Positions 1-7,416 are shown, counted from the first letter of the stretch. The stretch: 47,878 nucleotides of DNA from Bacteroidales bacterium UBA4345 (GCA_002396385.1 DGTD01000048.1:28642-76519); one strand, 5' to 3'. Notes: generated from the letters alone by a model not told the origin. Numbers and translations are program-made.

Positions 1-15
1 ATATACGAATGGACC
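1..15 (-). tRNA. tRNA-Glu, partial (5' end only, cut by window edge)
   Basis: These bases are the 5' acceptor strand and the first bases of the D-arm of a tRNA on the minus strand. They match the first 15 bases of the complete tRNA-Glu at 138-209, and the match continues through the 5' flank (agccttgaaa). The rest of the gene lies beyond the left edge, so the anticodon is inferred from the neighbouring copy and is not seen. Confidence 0.75.
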
Positions 16-53
16 AGCCTTGAAAATTTATTTTCTTTATTTGTCAGGGACTG

Positions 54-84
54 CAAAATTAAGCAACTTTTGTGCCCTTTCAAA
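54..84 (-). promoter_or_regulatory. Bacteroidota promoter of the left-edge tRNA-Glu
   Basis: On the minus strand TTTG (81-84) is followed after 19 nt by TAATTTTG (54-61), matching the Bacteroidota vegetative promoter TTTG-N~20-TAnnTTTG. It lies about 40 nt upstream of the partial tRNA, so the two tRNA copies appear to have separate promoters. Confidence 0.7.
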
Positions 85-137
85 TTCTTTCATTAAAAAA
101 GATAACTCCTTTTGAGAATTATCCTTTCTAATTGTTG

Positions 138-209
138 TAGTCCATGGCGGAATCGAACCGCCCTTGCAAGAATGAAAATCTTGAGTACTAACCGATATAC
201 GAATGGACC
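138..209 (-). tRNA. tRNA-Glu (anticodon TTC)
   Basis: A full 72-nt cloverleaf can be folded by hand on the minus strand. The 7-bp acceptor is GGTCCAT/ATGGACT with a G-U first pair. There is a 4-bp D stem with loop ATCGGTTA, an anticodon stem CAAGA/TCTTG enclosing TTTTCAT (anticodon TTC, Glu), a 4-nt variable loop, and a T-arm GGCGG-TTCGATT-CCGCC. The discriminator is A. The genome continues with CAA rather than CCA, so the CCA tail is added after transcription. Confidence 0.95.
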
Positions 210-244
210 AGCCTTGAAATTTTCTTTTTGCTGTTAAGCGAGTG

Positions 245-276
245 CAAAGTTAGATTATTATTTTGTATTCTCCAAA
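245..276 (-). promoter_or_regulatory. Bacteroidota promoter of tRNA-Glu
   Basis: On the minus strand TTTG (273-276), a 20-nt spacer and TAACTTTG (245-252) form a near-consensus vegetative promoter about 35 nt upstream of the tRNA 5' end. Confidence 0.8.
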
Positions 277-299
277 TTCTCGCTTAAGATTTTTGCTTT

Positions 300-914
300 T
301 TATTTCTCCTCGTCTGCTTGAGCTCGCGATTTTTTGCCCAGATAGCCACCATGGTGACGTTTGGCGTATTGTTCGCTTGTGTAGCCTATGGCTGTCATTG
401 TTCCCACTACCAAGATGTCGCCTATTACGGTCATCATTGTGGTTGAGGTGGTAGGGGTGAGCCCGAGCGGACAAACCTCTTTCGGATTGCCGGTATACAG
501 ACATATGTCTGCCGATTTCGCCAACTGGCTCTCTTTGCCGCCTGTGATGACGATGAATTTGATGTCGGGACGCAAACCCCTGGCAAGTGTCACCAGGTCT
601 ACAATCTCGTTCGTCTTCCCCGAATTAGAGATGAGTAACATGACATCGTTAGGCTGGAGTATGCCTAAGTCGCCGTGTTGGGCTTCTGCTGGATGTAAAA
701 AAACTGCAGGGGTGCCGGTTGAACTGAATGTCGTGGCAATGTTCATGGCAATCTGTCCTGCCTTGCCCATACCGCTAGTCACCAACTTCCCGCCTTTCTT
801 GTTCACTTGTTCTACAATCAGATCGATGGCTTTTGTGTAGTCGTCGGTGATTGGCAGATTGAGTATCGAATCTGCTTCGTGTCTCAGAATCTCTTTTATT
901 TTTGACTCTTCCAT
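300..914 (-). CDS. SIS-domain sugar-phosphate isomerase (KdsD/KpsF-like, no CBS domains)
   Basis: This 204-residue protein is a stand-alone SIS domain. Visible motifs are the phosphosugar loop 'TSGMGKAGQIA' (about residues 47-57), 'HPAEAQHGDLG' (about 74-84), 'ISNSGKTNE' (about 94-102) and the C-terminal 'HHGGYLGKK'. These fit the arabinose-5-phosphate isomerase family, which converts ribulose-5-phosphate to arabinose-5-phosphate for Kdo in lipopolysaccharide. The usual KdsD is about 320 residues with two C-terminal CBS domains, and both are absent. SIS-only members are known in Bacteroides. The gene has its own promoter at 947-978. The Kdo role is family inference, because no Kdo gene is adjacent. 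Another phosphosugar isomerase activity remains possible. Confidence 0.8.
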   Translation of the reverse strand: MEESKIKEILRHEADSILNLPITDDYTKAIDLIVEQVNKKGGKLVTSGMGKAGQIAMNIATTFSSTGTPAVFLHPAEAQHGDLGILQPNDVMLLISNSGKTNEIVDLVTLARGLRPDIKFIVITGGKESQLAKSADICLYTGNPKEVCPLGLTPTTSTTMMTVIGDILVVGTMTAIGYTSEQYAKRHHGGYLGKKSRAQADEEK

Positions 915-946
915 TGTTTACTTTTCGAAACGTGTGAAAATCTTGG

Positions 947-978
947 CAAATTTAGTTCTAAATCTTGTCTTCTGCAAA
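947..978 (-). promoter_or_regulatory. Promoter of the SIS-domain isomerase gene
   Basis: Minus-strand TTTG (975-978), a 20-nt spacer and TAAATTTG (947-954) lie 33 nt upstream of the start codon. The site is in the gap between lemA and this gene, so the isomerase can be transcribed separately. Confidence 0.75.
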
Positions 979-1030
979 TTGTATCTTTTTTTACACTGAC
1001 CTTTGACGCTGATGCTGGAGGTTTGCGCCT

Positions 1031-1573
1031 TTACAGGTTTGGCATACTGCTTTTCCTGTCTCCTATCTGTAGATATTTTACCGGTTTGAATCCCAATAAC
1101 TTTGCTACGAATGCGCTTGGCCATTGGCGGATGATGCTGTTTAGGGCTGTGGCTGCGTTGTTGTAGGCCTGCCGGCTTTCGCGCACATTGTTCTCAAACT
1201 CGTTCAGCTGGTCCATGGTGTTGTCGAAAATGGCCGAAGCCCTTATCTCCGGATATTGCTCTAAGACGGCGTTCAACCGTGACATTATCTGCCTTTGCTC
1301 TTTCTGCTGTTGTAGGGCTTCTTCGGTTGTGCCGATGCTGTCGTATCGGCGTTCCTCTATCACGCTCATCAGCGTGTCGTGCTCGTGCTTTGAATAGTCT
1401 GCAGTCAGTTTTGCCAGTGTTACGATGGCATCCCAGCGTGTCTCCATCTGAACGCCTATCTGGCTGAGCGCGTTTTTGACTCGTTCGTCTGAACTTACCA
1501 GATCGCGTTGGGTAGATATAAAGTAGTACACCGCACATGCGATAATTAAGAATGTTAGAATGAGTAGTGGCAT
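1031..1573 (-). CDS. lemA: LemA family membrane protein
   Basis: This 180-residue protein has an N-terminal membrane anchor (residues 2-20, 'PLLILTFLIIACAVYYFIS') followed by a long helical region rich in charged residues and glutamine. It ends in the LemA signature area 'YNNAATALNSIIRQWPS', then 'AKLLGF'. LemA proteins are short helical-bundle proteins tethered to the membrane, and their biochemical role is not established. AGGAAAAG lies just before the start as a weak ribosome site. The C-terminus extends slightly beyond the usual family end. No clear TAnnTTTG promoter was found directly upstream. Confidence 0.85.
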   Translation of the reverse strand: MPLLILTFLIIACAVYYFISTQRDLVSSDERVKNALSQIGVQMETRWDAIVTLAKLTADYSKHEHDTLMSVIEERRYDSIGTTEEALQQQKEQRQIMSRLNAVLEQYPEIRASAIFDNTMDQLNEFENNVRESRQAYNNAATALNSIIRQWPSAFVAKLLGFKPVKYLQIGDRKSSMPNL

Positions 1574-1771
1574 AATCTTTTCCTATTTTTTGTTTTTGAC
1601 TAGAGTTTGTTTTCTAAATATGGGTAGTGTGCTGTTCTTTTGCTTCTACTGGAATTTTTTAGCTTGTTAGCCTATGTGAGTGCCGAAAGCGGAGTCGTGG
1701 GGCAGGGCAACACCGTTTGTTGTCTTGTTTTACCGTGCCCTGTGCAACATTCCGTTGAATGAGGTTTGAAT

Positions 1772-2329
1772 TTAAACCTGTCTCATTTCAATGTGTTGCC
1801 GGACTTTTACTGTGCAGTCGGTCACGTTGTTGACGGGAATCAATCCCTCTTGGAACTGTTTTGGGGTAAAACGCTGTTCGCGGGCTACCTCGGCCTGAGC
1901 CATTATGTGGTCGTAAAAGTGGTTGATGCTAAGAAGAAAAACGGGCTTCTTGTGGATGCCGACCTGTCCGCATGCCACCACATGGAAAATTTCGTCGAGT
2001 GTGCCGAAACCTCCCGGCAGGGCGATGAACAGGTCGCTTTTCTCCATCATCATGTTTTTCCGTTCCACCATATCGTGTGTTACTATAATTTGGTCGGCTT
2101 TTTCGCTGGCTAGCCCGTTGTCGTACATAAATTGGGGCATGATGCCAACAACTGTTCCTCCGTGTTCGTTGACTGCGGTGGCAATAGTCTCCATCAGCCC
2201 TTGACGGGTGCCCCCGTAATATATGGTGTGGTGGTTCTTGCCAATCCATTCGCCCAGTATCGCAGCCTGCTCGTAGTAGACGGGGGCCAGATCGTCGCTA
2301 GCCGAGCAGAATATACCTATGTTTGCCAT
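1772..2329 (-). CDS. LOG family protein (cytokinin-activating phosphoribohydrolase / TIGR00730)
   Basis: The protein has 185 residues. The diagnostic LOG signature 'PGGFGTLDE' is at about residues 104-112, and 'IYYGGTRQGLME' at about 37-48 forms the nucleotide-binding loop. The family cleaves nucleoside 5'-monophosphates into base and ribose-5-phosphate, and many bacterial members are general AMP or pyrimidine-nucleotide nucleosidases. I start it at 2329 ('MANIGIFCSAS') because the family begins there. The frame stays open for 32 more codons, but those would run through the promoter box at 2362-2369. The second loop reads GGTRQG rather than the usual GGGxxG, a mild deviation. Confidence 0.88.
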   Translation of the reverse strand: MANIGIFCSASDDLAPVYYEQAAILGEWIGKNHHTIYYGGTRQGLMETIATAVNEHGGTVVGIMPQFMYDNGLASEKADQIIVTHDMVERKNMMMEKSDLFIALPGGFGTLDEIFHVVACGQVGIHKKPVFLLSINHFYDHIMAQAEVAREQRFTPKQFQEGLIPVNNVTDCTVKVRQHIEMRQV

Positions 2330-2361
2330 TTTTTTTATTTGTGCTTTCTTAATGTTTATTC

Positions 2362-2369
2362 CAAATATA
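2362..2369 (-). promoter_or_regulatory. -7 box of the LOG-family gene
   Basis: Minus-strand TATATTTG lies 32 nt upstream of the start at 2329. No good TTTG partner is visible at the expected distance, so only the -7 element is called. Its position argues against the longer reading frame. Confidence 0.5.
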
Positions 2370-2504
2370 AAAAAAATCTTTCTTCCCTTTCCCCTTGTTT
2401 GTGTTAAAAAAACAGACGCATCCAAAGAAAAAGGCGGTCGGACGGCAGAATGTCGATTTATAGTTTTTTTCTGGGCTATAATTACAAGTTCGCACTATTT
2501 TTTA

Positions 2505-2512
2505 TATTTTTG
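2505..2512 (+). promoter_or_regulatory. -7 box upstream of malate dehydrogenase
   Basis: TATTTTTG matches TAnnTTTG and lies 105 nt before the start codon, implying a leader of roughly 100 nt. No clear TTTG is present at the -33 distance. Confidence 0.45.
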
Positions 2513-2617
2513 CCATTGATATCTGTGGCTGCTGGCGAAAGTTAGAGGCTTATTACCTCTCCCTTTTTGAAGTGACTACCTGTGTTGAGAATATCATTTA
2601 CTTAATTTTAAATAAAT

Positions 2618-3628
2618 ATGAAGGTTAAAGTTTTAACTAACAAGAAGTTGCTCTTGGTTGGAGCAGGTGGTGCAATTGGTTCTAACATGGCTCAGACTGC
2701 AGCTATGCTTGGTCTTTCATCAAACATCTGTCTTTACGATATTTTTGAACAGGGCGTTCATGGTGTTTATGAGGAGATGCGTCACTGTGGTTTCGATGGT
2801 GTAAACTTCTCTTATACTACCGATGCCAAGGAAGCTTTCACTGATGCTGAATATATTATTTCTTCTGGTGGTGCTCCTCGTAAAGAGGGTATGACTCGTG
2901 AAGACCTTTTGAAGGGTAATGCCCAGATTGCAGCTGATTTTGCGGACAAAGTAAAGCAGTATTGCCCAAATTGTAAGCACATTGTTGTTATTTTTAACCC
3001 AGCAGATATCACTGGTCTTATCGTATTGGTTCGTTCTGGTTTGAAGCCTGAACAGGTTACTACTCTTGCTGGTTTGGACTCTACCCGTCTTCAGAGCGAG
3101 TTGGCTAACCACTTTGGTATTGAACAGACCAAGGTTAACGGCTGTATCACCCTTGGCGGTCACGGCGAAAAGATGGTGCCTGTAACTTCTAACGTTACTG
3201 TCGACGGCACTCCTTTGACCCAGCTTGTTGGTACTTCCAAGTTGACTAAGGAACAGTTCGAGGAAATCAAGCAGAAGACTATTCAGGGTGGTTCTAACAT
3301 CATCAAGTTGCGTGGCCGCTCTTCTTTCCAGAGCCCTGCTTACGTTGCTGTCCGCATGATTGAAGGTGCAATGGGCGGTGTTCCGTTCACTTTGCCTGCT
3401 GGCTGCTTCGTGAAAGATGGCATGTATGGCTACAAGAACGTTTGTATGGCCATGAAGTCTATTATCGATGAAAACGGTGTCAGCTACGTTGAAGCTAAAC
3501 TTTCTGCTGAAGAAAAGGCTGCTCTCGATGCCAGCTACAAGCACTTGGAGGCTATGCGCGACGAAATTATCGGTTTCGGTATCCTTCCTCCTGTTAACGA
3601 GTGGAAGAAAATCAACCCTAACCTCTAA
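2618..3628 (+). CDS. mdh: malate dehydrogenase (lactate/malate dehydrogenase family)
   Basis: This 336-residue NAD-dependent dehydrogenase interconverts malate and oxaloacetate. An N-terminal Rossmann motif 'LLVGAGGAIGSNM' (about residues 11-23) is followed by the substrate loop 'RKEGMTR' (about 88-94), 'NPADITG', 'LDSTRLQSELA' and the catalytic-histidine segment 'GGHGEKMVPV' (about 185-194). It belongs to the longer malate dehydrogenase type that many Bacteroidales carry. The gene stands alone between its own promoter and a strong terminator. Third-position bases are strongly pyrimidine-biased (gct, ggt, gtt), which suggests high expression. Confidence 0.9.
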   Translation: MKVKVLTNKKLLLVGAGGAIGSNMAQTAAMLGLSSNICLYDIFEQGVHGVYEEMRHCGFDGVNFSYTTDAKEAFTDAEYIISSGGAPRKEGMTREDLLKGNAQIAADFADKVKQYCPNCKHIVVIFNPADITGLIVLVRSGLKPEQVTTLAGLDSTRLQSELANHFGIEQTKVNGCITLGGHGEKMVPVTSNVTVDGTPLTQLVGTSKLTKEQFEEIKQKTIQGGSNIIKLRGRSSFQSPAYVAVRMIEGAMGGVPFTLPAGCFVKDGMYGYKNVCMAMKSIIDENGVSYVEAKLSAEEKAALDASYKHLEAMRDEIIGFGILPPVNEWKKINPNL

Positions 3629-3648
3629 TTTAGGGATTTTCAATAGGA

Positions 3649-3684
3649 AAAGGGCTATGCGGTTTGCGCATAGTCCTTTTTTTG
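3649..3684 (+). terminator. Rho-independent terminator of mdh
   Basis: A 13-bp stem AAAGGGCTATGCG/CGCATAGTCCTTT with one G-U pair and a 5-nt loop is followed by a run of T. Confidence 0.9.
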
Positions 3685-3745
3685 TTTTGTCCTCACAGAA
3701 CTGTTAGTTTGTTCGCCCAACTAACATATTCGTGTTATATCTAGT

Positions 3746-3768
3746 GTATTTTTATATTGTAAAAATAC
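3746..3768. repeat. AT-rich perfect inverted repeat upstream of panC
   Basis: GTATTTTTA, a 5-base spacer tattg, and TAAAAATAC form 9-bp perfect arms. They are followed directly by the palindrome CAAATTTG (3768-3775). It lies about 100 bp before the panC -7 box, in a gap of about 315 bp that otherwise holds only the mdh terminator and the panC promoter. It could be an operator or may reflect AT-rich composition. Confidence 0.45.
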
Positions 3769-3871
3769 AAATTTGGCCTTGTTTTTGTATTTTATTTCAT
3801 AAAAACGTATAGAATGCTAGTCAGCTTGCGTATTATGGTAGGTTCTGGCGCTTTCTAATGTTTTTTTTCTG

Positions 3872-3879
3872 TAACTTTG
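3872..3879 (+). promoter_or_regulatory. -7 box of the panC-panD operon
   Basis: TAACTTTG followed by C is a consensus -7 element 64 nt before the panC start. A TTTC at 3852-3855 is 16 nt upstream, a slightly short -33 partner. Confidence 0.65.
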
Positions 3880-3943
3880 CACCCGATTGCAGCGGGCTAG
3901 GCCTTGCTGAAGGTGCTATTAATAATTAAAACCTGTTTTTGAA

Positions 3944-4792
3944 ATGAAAGTATTTGACAAGATTGCTGACGTTCAAAAGGAAATTGCTCAATTGCGTAAG
4001 CAGGGTAAGACGATTGGTTTGGTCCCTACTATGGGCGCCCTTCATGAAGGACACCTCTCTTTGGTGAAACGTTGCGTTGAAGAAAACGATGTCTGCATTG
4101 TGGACGCTTTTGTTAATCCGACCCAATTTAATAATAAGACCGACTACGATAAGTATCCCCGTACAGTCGATGCTGATGCCAAGCTGCTGGAAGGTGCTGG
4201 TGCTACTATTGCCTGGTTCCCTACCGAGAGTGATATCTATCCGGAACCAGATACCCGTGTTTTCAACCTCGGCCCTTTGGCTGAGGTGATGGAAGGCCCT
4301 GCGCGTCCTGGACACTTCAATGGGGTTGCCCAGGTGTTGACCCGTCTGTTCGATATTGTGAAGCCTGACCGCGCTTATTTCGGAGAGAAGGATTTCCAAC
4401 AGTTGGCCATTGTCCGCGAACTGGTTAAGAACTACCATATACCGGTGCAGATCGTTGGTTGCCCGATTGTGCGTGAGGCTGATGGACTTGCCCTCAGTAG
4501 CCGCAATATGCGCTTGTCTGCCGATGAGCGCCAGCATGCCCTCCGTATTTCGAAAACGCTTTTTGAAAGTGTGAAAAAGATGGGTTCGATGACGGTTGCC
4601 GAAGTCCAGAAATGGGTGTGTGATGAAATTAACAGCGAGCCATGTCTTGAAGTGGAGTATTTTGAAATTGCGGACTCCCTCTCTTTACAACCGGTTTCCA
4701 ATTGGAACGATTCCGATAATATTGTCGGCTGCATTACAGTCTATTGTGGTGAAGTCCGTCTTATCGATAATATTCAATATAAGAAAGCCTGA
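3944..4792 (+). CDS. panC: pantoate--beta-alanine ligase
   Basis: This 282-residue enzyme condenses pantoate and beta-alanine with ATP to give pantothenate, the coenzyme A precursor. The nucleotidyltransferase fold is marked by '[13 protein letters not shown]' (about residues 28-40, a HIGH-like motif), 'FVNPTQF', '[11 protein letters not shown]', 'YFGEKDFQQ' (about 145-153) and '[12 protein letters not shown]'. The gene is 5 bp from panD, whose product supplies the beta-alanine, so the two form an operon. No panB is in the window. coaBC, two steps further along the pathway, is at 25.99 kb. Confidence 0.97.
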   Translation: MKVFDKIADVQKEIAQLRKQGKTIGLVPTMGALHEGHLSLVKRCVEENDVCIVDAFVNPTQFNNKTDYDKYPRTVDADAKLLEGAGATIAWFPTESDIYPEPDTRVFNLGPLAEVMEGPARPGHFNGVAQVLTRLFDIVKPDRAYFGEKDFQQLAIVRELVKNYHIPVQIVGCPIVREADGLALSSRNMRLSADERQHALRISKTLFESVKKMGSMTVAEVQKWVCDEINSEPCLEVEYFEIADSLSLQPVSNWNDSDNIVGCITVYCGEVRLIDNIQYKKA

Positions 4793-4797
4793 AAATA

Positions 4798-5151
4798 ATG
4801 CTTATTGAAGTCTTAAAATCGAAAATCCACCGTGTCAGGGTGACCGAGGCTGACCTGAATTACATCGGCAGTATTACCATTGACGAGGACTTGATGGATG
4901 CGGCAAACATTATTGCTAACGAGAAGGTCCAAGTGGTTGACAACAACAATGGCGAGCGCCTTGAAACTTATGTCATCCCTGGTGAACGTGGTTCTGGTGT
5001 CATCTGTTTGAATGGTGCCGCTGCCCGTAAAGCCCAGAAGGGCGACATTGTCATTATTATGTCGTATGCACAGATGGATTTTGAAGAGGCCAAGACTTTT
5101 AAGCCTTCTGTGGTTTTCCCCGACCCTAACACCAACAAACTGATAGGGTGA
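4798..5151 (+). CDS. panD: aspartate 1-decarboxylase proenzyme
   Basis: This 117-residue protein makes beta-alanine from aspartate. It is a pyruvoyl enzyme activated by self-cleavage between Gly24 and Ser25. That site is visible in 'YIGSITID', with Gly24-Ser25 at the canonical numbering. '[19 protein letters not shown]' near the C-terminal half is the conserved family segment. It follows panC by 5 bp and ends before a strong terminator. Confidence 0.97.
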   Translation: MLIEVLKSKIHRVRVTEADLNYIGSITIDEDLMDAANIIANEKVQVVDNNNGERLETYVIPGERGSGVICLNGAAARKAQKGDIVIIMSYAQMDFEEAKTFKPSVVFPDPNTNKLIG

Positions 5152-5194
5152 TGTTTTTCGACGTTCTATTGCTTTTTAGATAATTATCATTGCC

Positions 5195-5229
5195 GGGGAT
5201 GCGTTGAATACGACGCATCCTCTTTTTTT
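5195..5229 (+). terminator. Rho-independent terminator of panC-panD
   Basis: A 10-bp stem GGGGATGCGT/ACGCATCCTC (one G-U) with an 8-nt loop is followed by seven T. Confidence 0.9.
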
Positions 5230-5307
5230 GCAGGTAAGCGGTGCCGGGCTTTGGCGCTCTCGCTCTTGCGAGCTGCTGCATGCTGTTACTATATACGGTT
5301 GAAGAAG

Positions 5308-5748
5308 ATGAATGCTATGTGTGTCGACGATTTGTTGGAAAAACCTTATGTTGTTGTGGACTTTATTCCCCAACAGGTGCCAGAAGGTTCTGATGGCCAG
5401 TATTTTAATGTAGAAAACTTTTTCTTGAGACGTCCGTCCTATTTTAGTACGAAGTTTTTGGACTTATTGTTGAAACTGTATTGTTACTATAGCCTTGAAA
5501 CAAGTACCGATGGAGAATGTTGGACGTTGAATCCCGACCCTGCCGCCCTTGAACGTAGCGTTTGCGCTTGTCTGGCTCGTGGTACTTTCGAAACTTCTAT
5601 GCTCTATGTGTGTTTCTTGAACAGGACGGTTCTTGTTGTGTTGGAAAGGGACTGTAGTTCACTGGCTGTGTACAATCCAACGCCTGATTTTGTTGAACTG
5701 CTGCGTAAGTTGGCAACTTCGGTTGGCTTGTTCGTCTGGCAACACTGA
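5308..5748 (+). CDS. uncharacterised Bacteroidales protein
   Basis: I do not recognise a named family. The 146-residue product starts 'MNAMCVDDLLEKPYVVVDFI' and has no signal peptide or membrane segment. It is moderately rich in cysteine and aromatic residues and is probably cytoplasmic. The second half alternates short hydrophobic strands ('YVCFLNRTVLVVLE', 'SSLAVYN'). I chose the ATG at 5308, preceded by GAAGAAG. The frame is open upstream to a TTG at 5251 without supporting features. The gene lies between the panD terminator and a bidirectional terminator, so it is a separate unit. Clean flanking terminators and normal codon use support a real gene. Confidence 0.7.
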   Translation: MNAMCVDDLLEKPYVVVDFIPQQVPEGSDGQYFNVENFFLRRPSYFSTKFLDLLLKLYCYYSLETSTDGECWTLNPDPAALERSVCACLARGTFETSMLYVCFLNRTVLVVLERDCSSLAVYNPTPDFVELLRKLATSVGLFVWQH

Positions 5749-5763
5749 GGTGTGAAAAAGAAA

Positions 5764-5798
5764 CCCCGCAATCTGTTTTCAGATTGCGGGGGCTTTAT
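5764..5798. terminator. Bidirectional terminator between convergent genes
   Basis: A perfect 12-bp stem CCCCGCAATCTG/CAGATTGCGGGG with loop TTTT lies between two genes that point toward it. T-rich sequence follows on the plus strand (ctttatta), and the minus strand reads TTTCTTTTTC, so it can serve both. Confidence 0.9.
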
Positions 5799-5827
5799 TA
5801 ATTAATATGTACTTTTTGAAGGACGTG

Positions 5828-6745
5828 CTATTTGACAATCAGCTTTTTGCCGAGACTTAAAATGGCGTCTCTGTCAATATTGTTGAGGTGGCAGAGGGTC
5901 GCAACCGATGTTTTGTACATTCTGGCAATGCGGCTTAAATTGTCGCCACTTTTTACAACATGTATGCTGTGACCATCGGCTCTAGTATATGTTGCAACGG
6001 CAGCATGGCGTTTGCCGCGTGCACTTCTGTAGAGTCCGTGGAATCGGTTGTATTCGTTGAAAGAATTGACTTTGTCGATGGTGTAGGTGTCGGCATAAAT
6101 AACGTTGGCATCGAAGTCAATAATGTTTCTCGGGTTCATCGGAACACCCAGGAAGCGGGTTTCGAAGTGGAGGTGTGGGCCTGTTGAGCGTCCGGTCGAC
6201 CCACCAAGGCCGATAACTTCACCCGCCTTCACGTGTTGGTCGTTCTTGACCAGCGGCTTTGAAAGATGGCCGTAAAGCGTCTCAAGTCCGTTGTCGTGTC
6301 TAATAACCACGTACCAGCCGTAGCCTTTCTTGTCGAAATGGTGCGCAATTCGCACTTGTCCGTCGAAAGCGGCGCGGATAGAGTCTCCTTTGCGTACAGC
6401 AATGTCGATACCTGCATGGAAACGGCCCCAACGGGGACCATATTCTGATGTGACTTCAGGGTTGTGGACAGTCTCTATCGGAGATTCGAAGCCAGACACA
6501 ACAATTTTGAATGAGTCGGGTAGCGTTACATTGTATGGATTTACCCGTTCGTTTACCCAGACTGAGGAATAGAGCTCGTTGGCCGGATACATGTCTTCTT
6601 CGTATTCTGAAAATTGGGAGAACTTGGTTTGTTCCTGCTTCACAGCATTCGCATATTGTTTTCCGTCTTTTTTCTGTTTCTGAGCCTGTCCGCTCACGGC
6701 GAACGTTAGTGCTAACGCACCAAGAATGATGCTCTTAAACTTCAT
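5828..6745 (-). CDS. M23 family metallopeptidase with C-terminal LysM domain
   Basis: This 305-residue exported protein has a signal peptide in residues 1-21 ('LGALALTFAVSGQAQ'). A LytM/M23 zinc peptidase domain carries 'GRFHAGIDIAV' (HxxxD, about residues 108-118), 'YGHLSKP' and 'GPHLHFE' (about 189-195), all zinc ligands and the catalytic histidine. A single LysM repeat at the C-terminus ('HVVKSGDNLSRIARMY') binds peptidoglycan. It probably cleaves peptide crosslinks in the periplasm. An unusually strong Shine-Dalgarno, AAGGAGGAA, precedes the start. The mapped promoter gives a leader of about 170 nt with a hairpin, so translation may be controlled. Confidence 0.93.
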   Translation of the reverse strand: MKFKSIILGALALTFAVSGQAQKQKKDGKQYANAVKQEQTKFSQFSEYEEDMYPANELYSSVWVNERVNPYNVTLPDSFKIVVSGFESPIETVHNPEVTSEYGPRWGRFHAGIDIAVRKGDSIRAAFDGQVRIAHHFDKKGYGWYVVIRHDNGLETLYGHLSKPLVKNDQHVKAGEVIGLGGSTGRSTGPHLHFETRFLGVPMNPRNIIDFDANVIYADTYTIDKVNSFNEYNRFHGLYRSARGKRHAAVATYTRADGHSIHVVKSGDNLSRIARMYKTSVATLCHLNNIDRDAILSLGKKLIVK

Positions 6746-6788
6746 ATTGTTGTTCCTCCTTCGTTTTTATTTTTTGACAAAAACACGT

Positions 6789-6821
6789 GTTCTTTAGCCA
6801 AGCTTCTCGCCTGGCCAGAAC
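6789..6821 (-). other. hairpin in the 5' leader of the M23 peptidase mRNA
   Basis: GTTCT/AGAAC and GCCAAGC/GCCTGGC stack into one imperfect hairpin with a TTCTC loop (plus-strand letters). No T-run follows, so it is not a terminator. It lies between the promoter at 6918 and the ribosome site. No known riboswitch class was recognised. Confidence 0.35.
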
Positions 6822-6917
6822 CCTATTATTTGTCATATTTTATAACTTAGCAAGAATTTGGTATCAGATTAAGCAAACGTCGTTTTTTTGATGCCTCCGT
6901 TTGTTTCTTGCACGGCG

Positions 6918-6948
6918 CAAAGTTAAACTCTCTAAAATAAATATGAAA
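6918..6948 (-). promoter_or_regulatory. Promoter of the M23 peptidase gene
   Basis: Minus-strand TTTC (6945-6948), a 19-nt spacer and TAACTTTG (6918-6925) match the Bacteroidota promoter. Transcription would begin near 6913, leaving about 165-170 nt of leader. Confidence 0.65.
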
Positions 6949-6955
6949 TTATTTA

Positions 6956-6975
6956 TTTATGTTGTACAACATAAA
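6956..6975. repeat. 20-bp perfect palindrome next to the M23 promoter
   Basis: TTTATGTTGTACAACATAAA is its own reverse complement over all 20 bases and starts 8 bp upstream of the -33 element of the M23 peptidase promoter. The position and symmetry fit an operator for a dimeric regulator. No regulator gene is adjacent. Confidence 0.5.
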
Positions 6976-7308
6976 ATCGACTTTTCTGCCATTCGCATCG
7001 CCTTTTGCTTATTTAGTTGGTTGAAAATCAATTTGTTGTTTTGCTATTCGCAACTAGTGGACATTCGGAGGAACGTTTTTGAGTTGTGAATAATTATTGA
7101 AAAAGTCTAATGTGTCTTAACATTTATGATGTGCTTTTTAACAAAAAAAAGTTTGCGCGAAAAACTCCTGTAGTGCCGTGGAAAACCTGCTGTATGCAAT
7201 GTCTTCTCCTTTCTGGTTATAATTGTATAAATGCACTTTTTTGTGGGAACGGTAAGCCTGCAACCAACACATATATTATAGTATGTGTTTCTCTTTTTAA
7301 TAATTTTT
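6976..7308. other. intergenic stretch with no recognised gene
   Basis: This is the AT-rich gap between the divergent M23 and topA promoters. Short open frames on both strands have no start context or coding character. I looked for SRP RNA, tmRNA and 6S RNA signatures and did not recognise any. Confidence 0.5.
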
Positions 7309-7341
7309 TTTGGTGTATACACACTCTTTTTTGTTACTTTG
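7309..7341 (+). promoter_or_regulatory. Promoter of topA
   Basis: TTTG (7309-7312), a 21-nt spacer and TTACTTTG (7334-7341, one mismatch to TAnnTTTG) lie 75 nt before the topA start. The longer open frame starting at 7360 would need translation to begin almost at the transcription start. Confidence 0.55.
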
Positions 7342-7416
7342 CGCAAAATTTAAATTCCATTGTTATGGATATTGGGCGTTTGTCTATCATTCTGGCCCTT
7401 TATAGATGTTAATACT

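Noticed and set aside
918..1124. 68-residue minus-strand frame between lemA and the SIS gene
   Set aside because: It overlaps the end of lemA in another frame, covers the SIS promoter, and its sequence has no coding character.
1690..1755. GCAGGGCA/TGCCCTGTGC inverted segment downstream of the LOG gene
   Set aside because: The loop is large and no T-run follows on the minus strand, so a terminator is not supported.
2720..3643. 307-residue minus-strand frame opposite malate dehydrogenase
   Set aside because: It lies entirely opposite a well-supported gene with strong codon bias, so it is a mirror frame.
7107..7412. short frames on both strands upstream of topA
   Set aside because: They are AT-rich, lack a start context and overlap the topA promoter.
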